From: Auriscalpium vulgare
Lineage: Eukaryota > Basidiomycota > Agaricomycetes > Russulales > Auriscalpiaceae
DNA: 64,000 nt
NCBI GenBank assembly: GCA_019915015.1
Contig: JAHBBC010000031.1
Coordinates: 248,001 to 312,000 of the forward strand
Direction: 5' to 3'
Shown here: piece by piece, positions 1 through 11,337 of the stretch
Position numbering within the stretch: position 1 is the stretch's first letter
Layout of the letters: each line of letters starts with the position of its first letter
The notes under the pieces: generated by a model
Seen by the model: only the letters and a program-made list of their open reading frames with translations
The model's database searches: none
Told to the model about the DNA's origin: nothing
Made by a program: the position numbers and the translations under genes

Positions 1-373
1 GCAAAAAGACCTACATGGCAGACTGAGCGTAGCTTCGGTGCAGAACGTAGAGATCGTTTGCCTGACATATTCAGCCCGCCGCCCGGCAGCTGATCAACCT
101 CAACGAGAAGGACGTCAGATAGCACATGGGGAGCTTCAGTGCATGGGGAAAATAACCAACAAGAGACTTAGCGGCAGAAAACAGAACAAGTGGGAATGGA
201 AGTGCGCAGCCTAGATCCATTGCTGCGAAGAGAGAGTTCCAGCATGAGGACGATGCGACGTCCATCCACCGACGATGCCATGTGCAACACAGGGACGCAG
301 CTCTGAAGGCGTCAGCTAGGCTCATCGTAAATTACTACTTTGTCATTTGTCGCCATCTGCACTCGCGTTGCGT
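1..373. other. No recognisable gene
   Basis: This stretch lies downstream of the D-amino-acid oxidase gene. It has only short open frames with no similarity I recognise. It may hold that gene's 3' UTR or the edge of another gene beyond the window. Confidence 0.4.
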
Positions 374-1868
374 CTACTTGTACTCAGGCAGATTCTCCTT
401 CAGGATCTTGACAGCCTCTTCCGCCGCACACCCCATGACTGTTGATATCCGGCGGGCCTGCAACAATCAAGCGGAAGATGATTCAAGCCGTCGAATAATA
501 AGCAAATAATAACGCACCCGAAGCCATATGCATGTACCACCAAGACGTTCTTCTTCTGCCCTTCCTCGCTATCAGACAGCCGTGGCACAAGTTCGCCCTT
601 GCTCGGCACTTCCACAACTTGTGCCTCGACGCGCGGGCCACCCTCGCGCGCAGGCCGCAGGCCAACGTTGTGACTGAGAATACGGGTCTCAGGCTCGGCT
701 AGCGCGGGCACGACCGCCACCGCACGCTGCCAGATTTCACGCGCCGTGTGCATGTTGACAGATGTGTCCCAGTTGTGCGTCTGGAACGTACCCCCAATCA
801 GAACCGAGCCTGGCGGGGCGGGGCGCGGAATCAGGTACGTCGCGTCGTCGCCCTATGGAGGATCTGGGAGCATATGTATCAAAATCACTTCGTTGTCTTT
901 GACTGAACAGGTGTCAACTTGGGATCACAGTGATAAACTCAGTGGCATTTGGGGCATAGGCAGTGATAGTTTGCCCGCGGATAGGGTGCACCTTCGTGTC
1001 TTCCACACCAATGAGCGATCGCGCGCCTTGGCGCAGAGAGTCAGTATGCATCAGGCGGATACTGACCCGAATACCTACCTAATCCTGTTGCATTGATCAC
1101 GACGCCTGCGTCGCCTGCCATTTCCCCTATTACATCCAAGCTTCCAATCCGGCGCTTGACAAAATTTACTCTTCTGGCTTCCAGCTGCGACTTGAGCCAT
1201 GGCAAGTACAGTGTCGGATTAAGGCAGACGGTGTGGAACTCCACAACGCTGTTCACATCTGGCGGAAGACTGCCGTCGTCTGGTAGGACGCGAAACTGTA
1301 TAGACGTGCGTGAAACCGATCATGGCGCCAAAGGAAGAAGATTCAACATACGTCACGCACGATATCCTTCCACCACGCAGCACCGAATGCATCTTGCGTC
1401 TCAAAATAAATTCGTGATGGACATTTCTAAGAATATGACGACCACGAGGTTCTCATGAGCGTTGACAACACACAACCAGACGCGAATAGAATTTCTCACA
1501 AGGACCAACCCCGTCGGTATCATATCCCACAGCTTGTCGCTTCGGAGGCGTTGTCAGTCAGGCACTTCACACAGGGAAGCGCGGCCCACAATGTATGCTT
1601 CTCCCACCCGTGAAGGCGTTCGTCATACTGCTTTGGTGACCAATTAGCTCCCTGTATCGTATCAGCATGAGATCCGATGAATCGAGAGGGAGCGCACCGT
1701 CCATGGGCTCGCAAAGCCTTGGCTGCTGAGATCTTCAGGCATATCTCGAGCGACCACGGTGACATTGAAACGGCTGCCACCATCGCCCTCCGTCAAGACA
1801 TGTCCAATGGTTAGTCCTATAACTCCAGCCCCAAGGATCACAACGTGGGTCTTGGAATCGATTGCCAT
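374..1868 (-). CDS. D-amino-acid oxidase (FAD-dependent), frameshifted near the C-terminus
   Basis: The enzyme oxidatively deaminates D-amino acids to 2-oxo acids, ammonia and H2O2, usually in peroxisomes. The start at 1868 gives [19 protein letters not shown], a dinucleotide-binding GxGxxG loop. An intron after FASPWT joins to GANW, a DAO hallmark. Later exons carry [69 protein letters not shown] and VVHAYGFG followed by PAGYQQSWG, the yeast-like C-terminal signature. After SWG the open frame ends in an unrelated tail, with stop at 400-402. The conserved continuation [18 protein letters not shown] lies in another frame and stops at 374-376. One missing G in a GGGG run would restore it. No SKL-type peroxisomal signal is visible in either frame. 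At least five introns are present. The family call is firm; whether the gene is functional is open. Confidence 0.9.
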
Positions 1869-2124
1869 GAAGTCAAGACGCAGATGCGATAACGTTGGAG
1901 GATCTAGTGCTTGTGACTCGGTGAATTTTCCCAGGCTGCTGCGACCCAGCCTGATATCAAGAGAATTATCCATACAGCATCGAGTCGGACACGCAGGCGG
2001 TGAACACAGGGTATAGTACAGTCGCTGATTTGGGAGGTTTGAAGATGAGGCTTCTGAGTAGGATATAATACGTGCCCGCGAGCTCACCTTCTACTCGATT
2101 ATGTGGCCGGCCAGGATCTCTGAG

Positions 2125-3339
2125 TCAAACAGCCCTGACCTCCACCACCTCCGCCCTTTTGTTGGCCTTCGCCGCTTTCCTCTCCTCGCGCGCTAGCTCA
2201 CGAGCTTCGGTCTTCTCCTTCTTCCACGCCTCCTCCTCGTCCGTCAAGCTCCCAGGGAAGAAGACGGGCAAGAGGGATATACCAACGCCGCACTCGATGG
2301 CCTCGGCTGATCGCAGCGCCGCAAAAACCTTCCTCTCGTAAATTACACTCGCTTCCTCCAAGTGGATGCCATGAGCACCGGGCGTGCGTCGGGCCCCTGC
2401 GGCCACCACGTTCTGGACCATGCCTAGCGCGCCCACCGCGAACGAGTACCATGCGTCGCTTTGGAGGCCCGCGACAGTCAGGAGGTGCGCGATCCAGAGG
2501 ATCGCAAGGACGCAGGTGATCACGACCGTGGAGCGCATACGCACGTCGCGCGCTGCGGCCAAGTCCTCCAGCTTGAGCCCTTCACCCTCGCCGATGATGA
2601 CCACAACATCCTTGCTTCCGTTCCCGCGTGTCAAACTGACAACCTCACGCTTGCCGACAGCACGCAGTCTCCGTGCAGCCCATTTCTCTGCGCGCCATTG
2701 GGGGAGTGCACCGCTGGCTAGCGCGAGGAGGGTCCCGGTTGCGGTCAGAAGGAGGACGACCCAATTGCCGTGAATTGCGCCTGGGATAATGGCAATTGCA
2801 AGTTGGACGATGATGGTTGTCAACCCGCTGAGATAGACCCAGTCGCGCGCCGGCACTCCTGCGGCCTTGGTATGCGAGGTGCGATACACGGTGACAGTCA
2901 GACCTCTCTCCTCTTGGTGGAATTGCGAGCGGTGGTCGCGTAAGAATCGTCCGAGAACCCACGATAGGTTCGTGCGGATATGGCCGTTCTTCGCATTGAC
3001 CAGGATGGATGGGCAGTCTGTCACAGGCATGAGGCGACCATCCCCAACCGCGGACAGCACGGCATTGAGCGAGTATCCCACCCAGCCAAACGAAAATGCG
3101 ACTGGGGTGAGTCCGTGAGGTCCTGAGCCCGCTAGCTGCGCAACCGCGCGTTGGACGATGTCACCGCCGATGATCATGAGGATGGACAGGATGTCGTTGG
3201 GGTTCTGCCATTGCGACTTGACGGGAGAAAATTGAGAGTGATTTCGGCCGAAGATAGAGGTCAAGGGTGGGGGACTCCGCAAGGGCATGAAGTGTGCTGA
3301 GGGCAAAACATCACAGGAAGCGCTTATGAAGGTTGTCAA
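2125..3339 (-). CDS. Conserved fungal integral membrane protein, unknown function
   Basis: This is a single-exon ORF of 404 codons. The real start may be the internal Met at about 3288, just before the conserved-looking block FGRNHSQFSPVKSQWQNP. It resembles a broadly distributed fungal membrane family with the pattern NPNDILSILMIIGGDIVQ, PVAFSFGWVGYSLNAVLSAVGDGRLMP and NAKNGHIRTNLSWVLGR; I know of no assigned function. Hydrophobic segments lie near residues 50-70, 80-100, 180-225 and 285-330. The last 35 residues are highly charged (EEEAWKKEKTEARELAREE) and probably face the cytosol. It sits between the oxidase and the HET gene on the same strand with its own spacers, so no co-regulation is implied. 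Confidence 0.75.
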   Translation of the reverse strand: MTTFISASCDVLPSAHFMPLRSPPPLTSIFGRNHSQFSPVKSQWQNPNDILSILMIIGGDIVQRAVAQLAGSGPHGLTPVAFSFGWVGYSLNAVLSAVGDGRLMPVTDCPSILVNAKNGHIRTNLSWVLGRFLRDHRSQFHQEERGLTVTVYRTSHTKAAGVPARDWVYLSGLTTIIVQLAIAIIPGAIHGNWVVLLLTATGTLLALASGALPQWRAEKWAARRLRAVGKREVVSLTRGNGSKDVVVIIGEGEGLKLEDLAAARDVRMRSTVVITCVLAILWIAHLLTVAGLQSDAWYSFAVGALGMVQNVVAAGARRTPGAHGIHLEEASVIYERKVFAALRSAEAIECGVGISLLPVFFPGSLTDEEEAWKKEKTEARELAREERKAAKANKRAEVVEVRAV

Positions 3340-3618
3340 TGAACGGAACAGAGAAGGTTCTGCTTACGTACGTGTCAGGACCTACTACTTATTAGTGCTT
3401 CAGCTTCTGGCGCCGCTGTCAGCTTCAATCTTTCTTGCCACTCAACCGGCCGCATCTCCAGCACAAACGCATTGGCCATCTCAAAGCCATCAAGCCTGTC
3501 ATCCTTCCGGCAGGTGTAAGTATTGCCGTACTACGGTCGCTGACCTGTTCTTCATTCCATTCATTGGACTACAGTTTCTAGTACCACGGTACAGGCGCAT
3601 GCCCACAGCACGACATAC

Positions 3619-5052
3619 CTATAGGTGAAGTCGACGCTCATCTAGCATCAAATCCACCCCCACATCAGGACTGAGTTTGTCCCCCACAAATACTCCGGGA
3701 ACATATACCTTCGTCCCCCCATCCTGCACCACCGCGAGCCCAGGTGCCCCGAATGACCACACAAGGCTTGTCGACACCCAGACTGCGGTGTTGTCCAACG
3801 GCAGCGGTTCTTGCGGGAAGAACAGCCCGGCCGAGCTTACGACAGGCGTATCGCTCCCCGTAAACCCTATTTGTTTGAGCGCGAGCGCAAGGCGGGCGGC
3901 GGTGTGGACGGCGTCGATCGTAGTGTCGACATCGCTGACCTGGAAGATACGCACAAGGACATCGCGGCCAGCATCGCTGACGGACGTTGCGGCCCGGTCG
4001 AGGAGCGCCATGCCCTTGAGGGTGATAACGCCGCGTGAATCTCGCACTCCTAGCTGTCCATCCCCGTAGGTGTGCCACGGCAGCACGGACTTCAGGACCT
4101 CGCGCATAGGACGCCACCCTTCTCCCGGCCGAGGGTCCCTCTCGTTGGCGGTGAAAACGAATGAGTAGTCCCCCTTCTCTTCGCAGGCGATCATGAACGC
4201 CTCGGCCAAGGTCTCGTTCGTTGGATGTGACGTACGGCGCGACGGCTCCGTCGTGATCGCGCCGATCATCGAGTAGAAGTAGTTGGCGTCCTCGTTCCAC
4301 ACGCGGCGCTGCATGGACGCGAGGATCTGGTAGGCTGAGCGCTCGCCATAGCTCGCCGTCATAAAGTCTGCGATAAGGTCGTCGAATGCGTCCAAGTATG
4401 GCCACCCTTCGCGGATGTCGAATGAAGTCAGGCTGTGGCGCTTCTTGTATATCTCCATGAAGTACCCAAAGCCGTTGAGAAACGACGAGCCATCCACCAT
4501 CTTCGCGTCGCCCTCGTCGCTGGTGAAGAACAGCTGCCGGCTATTCACCACCTCTTGGTACGTCCACACGCTGCGCACCCACATGTCCGCGTTCAGCAAA
4601 TCGAGTAGAGCGCGCGGCGGGAGCCCCGGCGTGCCCGAGTGCCACGTCGCCATCTCCGCAAATGCGGCCATCGATGCGGCTGCGAGCACGACGACGACGC
4701 GACGTGCTTTGCTGTATATAAAGCCCATGCTTTCAAGCGTAGCCCGCTTTGCCGGATGTTTGAGGGGCACGCTGAACGCGTCCATCCAGAACCCGCCGCG
4801 GCCGACCGCGCGCGTGGCCGCCCTAAGTGCGGGGAGTGTGTGCGTGGACATGAGTACGGTCGGGTGAATGGCATTCTGAAGGCGCTCAGATTCGGGGCCC
4901 CACACGTAGGAGACGCACGTGTAGTCGGGGATGGTGGCGTTGGGAGAAAGGATGTCGAGGGGCTCGGTGAGACGCATCTGACGCCGGCCATCCAGGGAGA
5001 GGACACGGCCTGCGCTGCCCTCGTCGCAGTCGACGAGCAGGCGGAATTCCAT
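3619..5052 (-). CDS. HET (heterokaryon incompatibility) domain protein, divergent motif 2
   Basis: This is a single-exon ORF of 477 residues. HET proteins act in fungal non-self recognition and cell death. HET block 1 is YTCVSYVWGPESE (normally YxALSYxWG). The middle block reads FWMDAFSVPLKHPAKRATLESMGFIYSKARRV, which matches the layout of the canonical WIDALCINQ...QVxxMxxIYSxA block but has lost the Cys-Ile-Asn-Gln core. A W-V-RSVWTYQEVV block follows, as in other HET proteins. The C-terminal half is not recognisable. ATG 5052 is the first Met before the conserved region. A decayed copy of the 5' end lies at 5700-5860. The altered motif could mean a diverged subfamily or loss of incompatibility function. 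Confidence 0.82.
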   Translation of the reverse strand: MEFRLLVDCDEGSAGRVLSLDGRRQMRLTEPLDILSPNATIPDYTCVSYVWGPESERLQNAIHPTVLMSTHTLPALRAATRAVGRGGFWMDAFSVPLKHPAKRATLESMGFIYSKARRVVVVLAAASMAAFAEMATWHSGTPGLPPRALLDLLNADMWVRSVWTYQEVVNSRQLFFTSDEGDAKMVDGSSFLNGFGYFMEIYKKRHSLTSFDIREGWPYLDAFDDLIADFMTASYGERSAYQILASMQRRVWNEDANYFYSMIGAITTEPSRRTSHPTNETLAEAFMIACEEKGDYSFVFTANERDPRPGEGWRPMREVLKSVLPWHTYGDGQLGVRDSRGVITLKGMALLDRAATSVSDAGRDVLVRIFQVSDVDTTIDAVHTAARLALALKQIGFTGSDTPVVSSAGLFFPQEPLPLDNTAVWVSTSLVWSFGAPGLAVVQDGGTKVYVPGVFVGDKLSPDVGVDLMLDERRLHL

Positions 5053-5699
5053 GTGATTTGACTAGAAGGCCGCTACGGAAACTGTTGTCGGGTCTCCTGG
5101 AGGTTGTAGAACATATGAGTTCAACGTCAGAATGTTGATTAGCTGCGTGGGCCGACAAAAGGCAAACCTTCCAGATAGCGCTATGAGTACTCGGATGCCG
5201 CCAGGGACGTCTTGGGGTATTGATGACTACTAGGGCGGACGTCTGCTTAAACTGGTGAGTGCAAGACAAGGCAGGCATACCGATTATCTGCGCCGATTGG
5301 ATGAAGGTCCTGTGAGGGTTTGAAGGAAGGGGCACAAGCGCCAACATAGCGCGTCCGCTCAGCGAGCTCAGCGCTCAGCGCAATCAGAAATGGATCGCAA
5401 TGGTGCGCCACTTGTCATGATGTCTGTCAGAATGAAATACTGGACGACAGCAACGCGTTAGAGTAAGTAGTACGTAAGCCTCGGGACATCTTCACCATCG
5501 ACATTTGATCAACATCTCGACAACCCTTCCTTGGCGCATGCTCGTCGGTGTAGCACCGCCAACAGGACCATCAAGTCCGAGTCTCAGACTATGCAGTCTC
5601 GAGGCACAGATCGAATGGGCTCCGAGTGCACTACGTCCCCGGGCGCTCCGATCCAGACTCCTTGCTTACGAGGATCATGATGTCAATTGACAGCGGCAG
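5053..5699. other. Spacer with no recognisable gene
   Basis: Upstream region of the HET gene. The short frames here have no recognisable motif. Part of it (about 5590-5700) may be a further decayed extension of the neighbouring HET relic, but I could not align it convincingly. Confidence 0.35.
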
Positions 5700-5860
5700 T
5701 TGTGTGGGTATGCGAACGCTTCTAGGGTCCCGGCCCCAGACGTAGCGCGTGTACTCGGGGGTGTGGCGTTGGCGGAGAAGATGTCAAGAGGCTCTCGAGA
5801 CAAAGTGGCACGGGGCGTCCCTCGAAGCTGTCAACGCGAACAACCAGAACTTCATGTGAT
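5700..5860 (-). pseudogene. Decayed duplicate of the HET gene 5' end
   Basis: About 160 bases align, in the same orientation, with the first ~65 codons of the HET gene at 4865-5060. Shared stretches include ccccagacgtagcgcgtg against ccccacacgtaggagac, tactcgggggtgtggcgttg against tagtcggggatggtggcgttg, and ttcatgtgatgtgg against ttccatgtgatttg around the start codon. On the minus strand it still reads EPLDIFSANATPPSTRAT, against EPLDILSPNATIPDYTCV in the intact gene. The frame is short and not open beyond this block. I infer an old local duplication of the HET gene that has mostly decayed. Confidence 0.65.
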
Positions 5861-7130
5861 GTGGATAGAACACCGGAGTACACGGGATCCTGTCGGTCAA
5901 AATCTGTCGGGCGTGGCCTAGATCATATCACAAAGTTGGCGTCTGCAGAAACAAGCTGCAGCTGATCAGATGCAGCAAGGGGTGCGCCTACAAGGAAGAC
6001 AATCCCATACATGTTCTTTACGATCGATGGGCCTAAGACGCGTGGGGGTATCGAGGACTAAGCCCGAGCGCGAAGTTGGCGCGAAGGCTTCTGCATCAGA
6101 ACAGTCAGGACCAAACAGACGCCTAGTCGAGAGTAGACAGGCTGCCCAGGCCGCGTACCTGCTGCGAGAAGATCGAGAAGGCCTTCAAATCGCTGTGATG
6201 GTTCAACTCAAGCGACAGCACTTGGCGTCCAGTATCAGCGGAACGATTGTCTTCCGCGCAAGGTCGGCATCGGAGACTAGTCCAGTATGATATCGCCGCC
6301 GCACATGGTATGCCCGCACGATGCGCGCGCGCGGCGGCAGGAAGTTCTGGTTCTGTTCAGCTTATCAGATGGGGTCACTGGTTGGCTGCCGACAACGACG
6401 GCGCCCGCACCTGACGCACCTGACGCCGCCCCCGAGCAGCAGATCTGCGCGCCCTCCCAGCGGCCGAATCGCGTGGACGTGCCCATGACCCCCCGGAGGG
6501 GCAGGGCGCGAATAGGCTCGCAAGGCCGCCGCGTCGTATGTACGTGTACCATCCGACAGCTTCGCGAACTTCTCCTATTCACGCGCACTTGACGCATCGA
6601 GTCATGATCAGAAGTCGGATCCAGATGTTGAACTCCAGGCTGTCGGTGGATCGGGGTCGGGGAGTGCCAAGGGGTAGCGCGGCCCAGATCTCAGATATTT
6701 AGCAGCTGATGGACGGGCTCTTGGCGCACATAATCGTGATGGTACATCTAAATCTACACGTTCCCATTTGTTAATAGGTACATTATACGATAGGTTATCG
6801 ACGCGATGGGAGTACTAGTCAGAAAGCGTGTGTCCATGGACGGGGCCGGAAGTCATGTCCTGATCCTCGGTCGTCCAGAATCGAAGATAGAAAGACTGGC
6901 GCATAGTAGAAGAATAGAAACGAAGTGCATAAGGATATCGTACCTCAGTCTCTTCGCATGTCGTTATGCATCCGTAAATATATACCACGAGTCGGACGGT
7001 GCAGCCCGATCCTCGCAGGCTGTGCACACAAAGTCCGCTCGACATGAGATACGCACCGGCGTTCCGAGGTGTCCCCAGCGGCCGCGTGTGCGGTAGTGAT
7101 AGATAAGCTCGACGCTGGCCGGCGGGCAAC
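5861..7130. other. Spacer with no recognisable gene
   Basis: About 1.3 kb between the HET relic and the next gene. Overlapping frames of about 100 codons exist on both strands near 6277-6597, a coding-shadow pattern in GC-rich sequence, with no motif I recognise. A more AT-rich stretch lies at 6720-6800. Confidence 0.35.
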
Positions 7131-8166
7131 TCATCCCCACAGCACGATCGTCGAAAACACGACCGTGCCGTGGTCGTTTCGATTCGCGACGAACACTGCG
7201 CCCAAGCGCGTGGCTAAAATGCCGAGAAGTAGTCAGTGAGGCATTCCAAAAACGATGATCGAAGGGTATGAGGCTGAGATGAGGGATGTGAGAGTGAAAG
7301 ATGCACGCACCATCCGCGAGCTCGTCCCCTTCACACGGCGTCGTCACAAGCCCTGCACTGCGGAAGGCGGCCCGCACCTGTCCATACGTGCCTGCAAACA
7401 ATGCCTCCCCCTTGCCCTTCGCAGAGCCTGCGCTCTGCTCATGCGACTGTATCTGCGCACTCTTGCTCGCAGGTGTGTCCATGCCGGCCGCGAGCACGGC
7501 TTTGGCGATCTTCCTGCTGATCTTGTGCAGCTTGCGCTCGTGCGCGATGTCTGGTGTCGGTGGTAGTGGCGTGGCAGAAGAAGAAGAGGGGTGGGATATT
7601 GGTGGCAGCTCGACGAAAAGTCCGCCGGATCGGAGGTGGAAATCGCTGCCCGTCGGGGTGGACAGGGGGTCTGCGACGGCGTCTGTGTCGGGAGCCTCGA
7701 GATCGCCCTCGATCTCCGGGTCGAAGTGGAGGTCGACCAGGGTTGACTGCAAGCTGGATACCGCCGACGAAGATGGAGGTGGGGTGGGTATGTCGAAAAC
7801 CTTCGCGTGGCGGTGCGCGGTATACGGCGCGTCCATGGTGAGCGTCGAGGTATTCCGCCTCACTGCCGGGCGCCTGGGCGGCGCTTCTTCCTCGCGCTGC
7901 TCCTCCACACCCAGCGCGCTCGTCTTGGTGCGGAAGATCTTGAGCGACTTGCTGCGTCCGCGCTTCTCGCCTGGGAGCGAGGGCAGCGGCTTGTTCGTCT
8001 GCGGGTTTGGCATTGTGTTTGACCGAGTCAGCGGGGACAGCGCCTTGCCTGGCACGGCGCTGGCGCTGTCGGCCCAGCGCATCGGAGGCCGCGGCCAGAT
8101 GGACACATTGGCAAATTCAACGACGTAAGGGATGCCGTAGGAATTGAACTTTACTTCGCCGGGCAT
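7131..8166 (-). CDS. Hypothetical protein with low-complexity middle
   Basis: The protein starts MPGEVKFNSYGIPYVVEFAN and runs through a Ser/Pro-rich, probably disordered region with basic patches (GEKRGRSKSLKIFRTKT). It then has a helical, Lys-rich segment, HERKLHKISRKIAKAVLAAG, near residue 215. I place an intron at 7214-7310 (GTGCGT donor, TTTTAG acceptor). Splicing it out replaces an unstructured read-through tail with ATRLGAVFVANRNDHGTVVF and a stop at 7131-7133, which looks like a genuine folded C-terminus (FRSAGLVTT...GDELADGATRLGAVFV). Without splicing the frame runs to 6964. I do not recognise the family. Confidence 0.6.
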
Positions 8167-9309
8167 ATTGCGAGCAGAAGTGGATGAAAGGCGAGATTCG
8201 GGGGAGGAGGGACGGAATCCGCAGCCAGCTGGAGACCGGGGGTCAAAGCAAGGGAAGAGTGAGCGTCACTTAGGCAATGGGGCGCAGAGATAGTGTTTGG
8301 TGGGCTTAAGCAGGTTCTCGGCAAGAGAACACGGACGGCAAAGGGTATATTGGCCACACGAGGGGAACACGTTGTGCTCTAACGCACAACGCGCCGGAGG
8401 CACTGAAGCAGCGTGCGCGGTGGAAGGGCTTCGGGTGTACGTTGAATGAAGCCGGCTGGACGTTTCCACTCGCCGCAGAAGGAAGGACAAGGGCGGTAGG
8501 CGGGAGACGCCTGACTATCTGAGACGTATGAGTGGCCATAGGCACGGACGTTGAACGGCATGAAAGGAAGATAAGAGTAACATGAACCTTAGGAGAAAGG
8601 CATCAACAGGGGTCTGATGAATCTGCAGACGCCGCACTAGTGAAAGCGTGTCTGGAGATGCGAAGATACGAAGTGTACGGATGCCGAGGGAGACACGTGT
8701 GTGGGAGCTTTGTACCAACGGCGCGGCAGTCGATTCACGTGCGGGCGCGCGGTTACTGGAAGCGGTGGAGCGTTTGCGATGATTGTTGAGATTAAGTACT
8801 GGCGGCAGAAATGGGGTTGGAGTCGGGTGGGGCGAGCAAGAGACTTGCCGTTGCGTCGTGGTGGGCGTCAGTGGAAGAAAAGAAAGGGGCCGAGGAAACG
8901 AGAGCACGGTCAGCCGGAAACGGATCATTACCGTCGAAAAAACGGTGTTATCGGCGTCGCATGTCTGCGCTTACGTGACGCCGTGGCGGCCATCGATGGC
9001 CACCGACGAGGGCCACGGACGGCGGCGGCGGCGTGGGCGCGCTGTCCCGACGGCGGCGAGGGCGTCGGCGCGTACGATGCCCGCGCAGGCCACCGCGGCT
9101 GACCCACATCGACGCATCGGGCCAGGGCGACGTTCGGATTGGCCGGGATCTTGCCACAACGCCTGACGTCACTCCACCTGCCTATTTAAGCTGGACGTCT
9201 CGGAAACTGGCCAACGCGCTTTTTTGCTCTCGACCATATAAAAGAACGAGCGGTGCGTCCCAACCCTGCCGTCGTTGCCCCCGTCGCAATCTATTCACGC
9301 TACGCTCAC
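8167..9309. promoter_or_regulatory. Divergent intergenic region; TATA-like sites before ARMT1-like gene
   Basis: This 1.1 kb lies between the minus-strand hypothetical gene and the plus-strand ARMT1-like gene, so it should hold both promoters. Two TATA-like boxes precede the latter: TATTTAAG at about 9183 and CATATAAAAG at about 9234, the second 76 bases before the chosen ATG. A very GC-rich block (8980-9130, rich in GGCGGCGG and CGACG) lies upstream. Frames through it are compositional artefacts. Confidence 0.5.
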
Positions 9310-11337
9310 ATGTCCGCCTCAGGTCTCGACTTTGACTCTCCAGCTTTCGAATACTTCCCTCCTACGCCCTCTCCCTCTGACCACGGCGACGACTCGGCAA
9401 AGCGTCTTCAACTCCCCCCACAGCCCGCAGCCATGTCCGCCAACGGCGTAAAGCTCCCCGTCAGCGCACAGCCTAACACCGGCCCCGCAGGTCACTCTGC
9501 ACCCTCCAAGGTCACCCTTCACCTCGGCCATCTACCCTCCAAGAAGGATATCAAAGGTCCATGGCCGCGCACTCCCACCCGCGTGCGTGCCTCTTCGTTC
9601 TCCCCGCCCACATCCTCTCACCTCTCTTCTAGATCGATCCCAACAACCCGCCGTGGCCGGCGTACCGCGGCTATCATGAGTATTCCTTTGCTCACGCTAC
9701 CATGGGTGTCCGCCTCCCGACCATCCTCGGCAAGGCCATCGACGACACCTTCCGCACCCTCAACGAGCAGTCGTCGGAGGACAAGGTTGTCGACCTCGTC
9801 CAGTGCATCGAGCGCATGGACGTCCTTATGACGGATCTCTCCGGCAACGCCAAGTTGCGTCCCATTATCGACGATGGCGAGGCCGACGTTGCCTTGTGGA
9901 ACAAGGAGATCGCAAAGTTCTTCCAAGGTACGTTGCGTTTCTTGGTCTGCTAGCCCGCGGTGACGAACCCTCTATCAGGGAAGGACTTTATGAACGCGCC
10001 ATGGCTTTTTGCCGAGGCGTACAAGTACCGCCGCCTCCATGAGGCTTTCAGCGTATCCAAGCACTGGGCCGACTACGACGTTTTCTACAGGCAAAAGGTC
10101 TGTCCTGCCATTCTCTCGCTCTTCTGGCTCTACTCATGTGAACATACAGTGCGACACCTTCTCGCGCTCATCAGACGCCGTCTTTGAGCTTTCCATGCGC
10201 TTTGCTGAGCCTTTCTCCCTCGGCGAGCACTTGTCGCCGGCTGAACGGCTCGAGGCTGAGCGCCTGATGTTCCTTGAGCTCACGCAAGGTTTGTCGATCT
10301 CTGATAGTGGCGCATATATGCTTATCACCGGGTGCGCGCTAGTCTGCCTCTGGGGGAACTCCACCGACCTGTCGTTGCTCATCAACATGACGGAGGAGCA
10401 GATCAAGTCTCTTCAGTCGACCGGCGGCGAGCACCTCGCCGCGACCGAGAAGAATATCCTGGGCAACCACCTCCCCCAGGTCTGGGACACCGTCCGAGAG
10501 TTGCGCCATAAGACAGGCGGGCGCATTGACTTTGTCCTCGATAACGCAGGTTTCGAGCTTTACTGCGACTGCGTTTACGGTATGACGTCACGCGTGTGTT
10601 TCATGTCCCGGTGACTTATGCGATACGCGTTTTTAGCCGACTTCCTCATTCAGAGCGGCCTCGCGACGCAGATCCGCTTCCACGGCAAGCGATTCGCGTG
10701 GTTCGTCTCTGATGTCACCAAAAAGGATTGGGAGTGGCTGCTCAACACCATGGTGTACGGCCACCTCTTCCCCAATGTGACCGAGCAAGAGCGCGAGTCG
10801 CTACGTCGTCTTGGTCAGCGCTGGAAGGTGAGTGCCGTCCCCCGCTGCCAGGCACCTAGAATTTAACGCCGATTCCAGCAATACGAGCGCGAGGGCAAGT
10901 GGGTGTACGAGCAGCATCCCTTCTGGTGCACCGGGTATACCTTCTGGGACCTTCACAGCGAGGCTCCCGATCTCTTCCTGCACCTGTCGCGTTCGGATCT
11001 CGTCTTTTTCAAGGGCGACCTGAACCACCGCAAGCTGACGTACGACTGCGCTGCACCGGCATCGACGCCGTTCGACGTCGCCATTGGTCCCATGGCGAGT
11101 GCTGCGGGTGCACCAAAGATCTGCTCGCTGCGCACGATCAAGAGCGACGTAGTGGTGGGTCTCGAGAGCGACGAGCTCGCGGAGAAGCTCGACAACGAGG
11201 AAGACGGCTGGAAGATCAGCGGCAAATACGTGAGTGTCGAAGGCCAGTCACGAATTTGTTCTGCTTGCTGACACCCAATTCAGGCCGTTGTGCTGTTGTC
11301 CGAGGGCCGTCCTGGCGAGAAGGTCCGGTTCGCCTAA
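9310..11337 (+). CDS. ARMT1/DUF89-family damage-control phosphatase
   Basis: The ARMT1-like family comprises metal-dependent phosphatases acting on damaged sugar phosphates such as fructose-1-phosphate; the vertebrate member was also proposed to methylate acidic residues. ATG 9310 is followed by a proline-rich leader. Exon 2 starts at 9633 and reads IDPNNPPWPAYRGYHEYSFA. Later exons give NAPWLFAEAYKYRRLHEAF, VCLWGNSTDLSLL, the hallmark GGRIDFVLDNAGFELYCDC, TKKDWEWLLN and LVFFKGDLNHRKL. The D-N-AG-E and KGD-N motifs are the family's metal/phosphate site. The C-terminus ends GEKVRFA. At least six short introns are needed. The length (about 500 residues) suits the family's fungal members. The call is confident; the in vivo substrate is unknown. 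Confidence 0.9.

Noticed and set aside
7301..8128. 275-codon plus-strand frame
   Set aside because: Antisense shadow of the minus-strand hypothetical gene; no motif and a composition typical of reverse reading of Ser/Pro-rich sequence.
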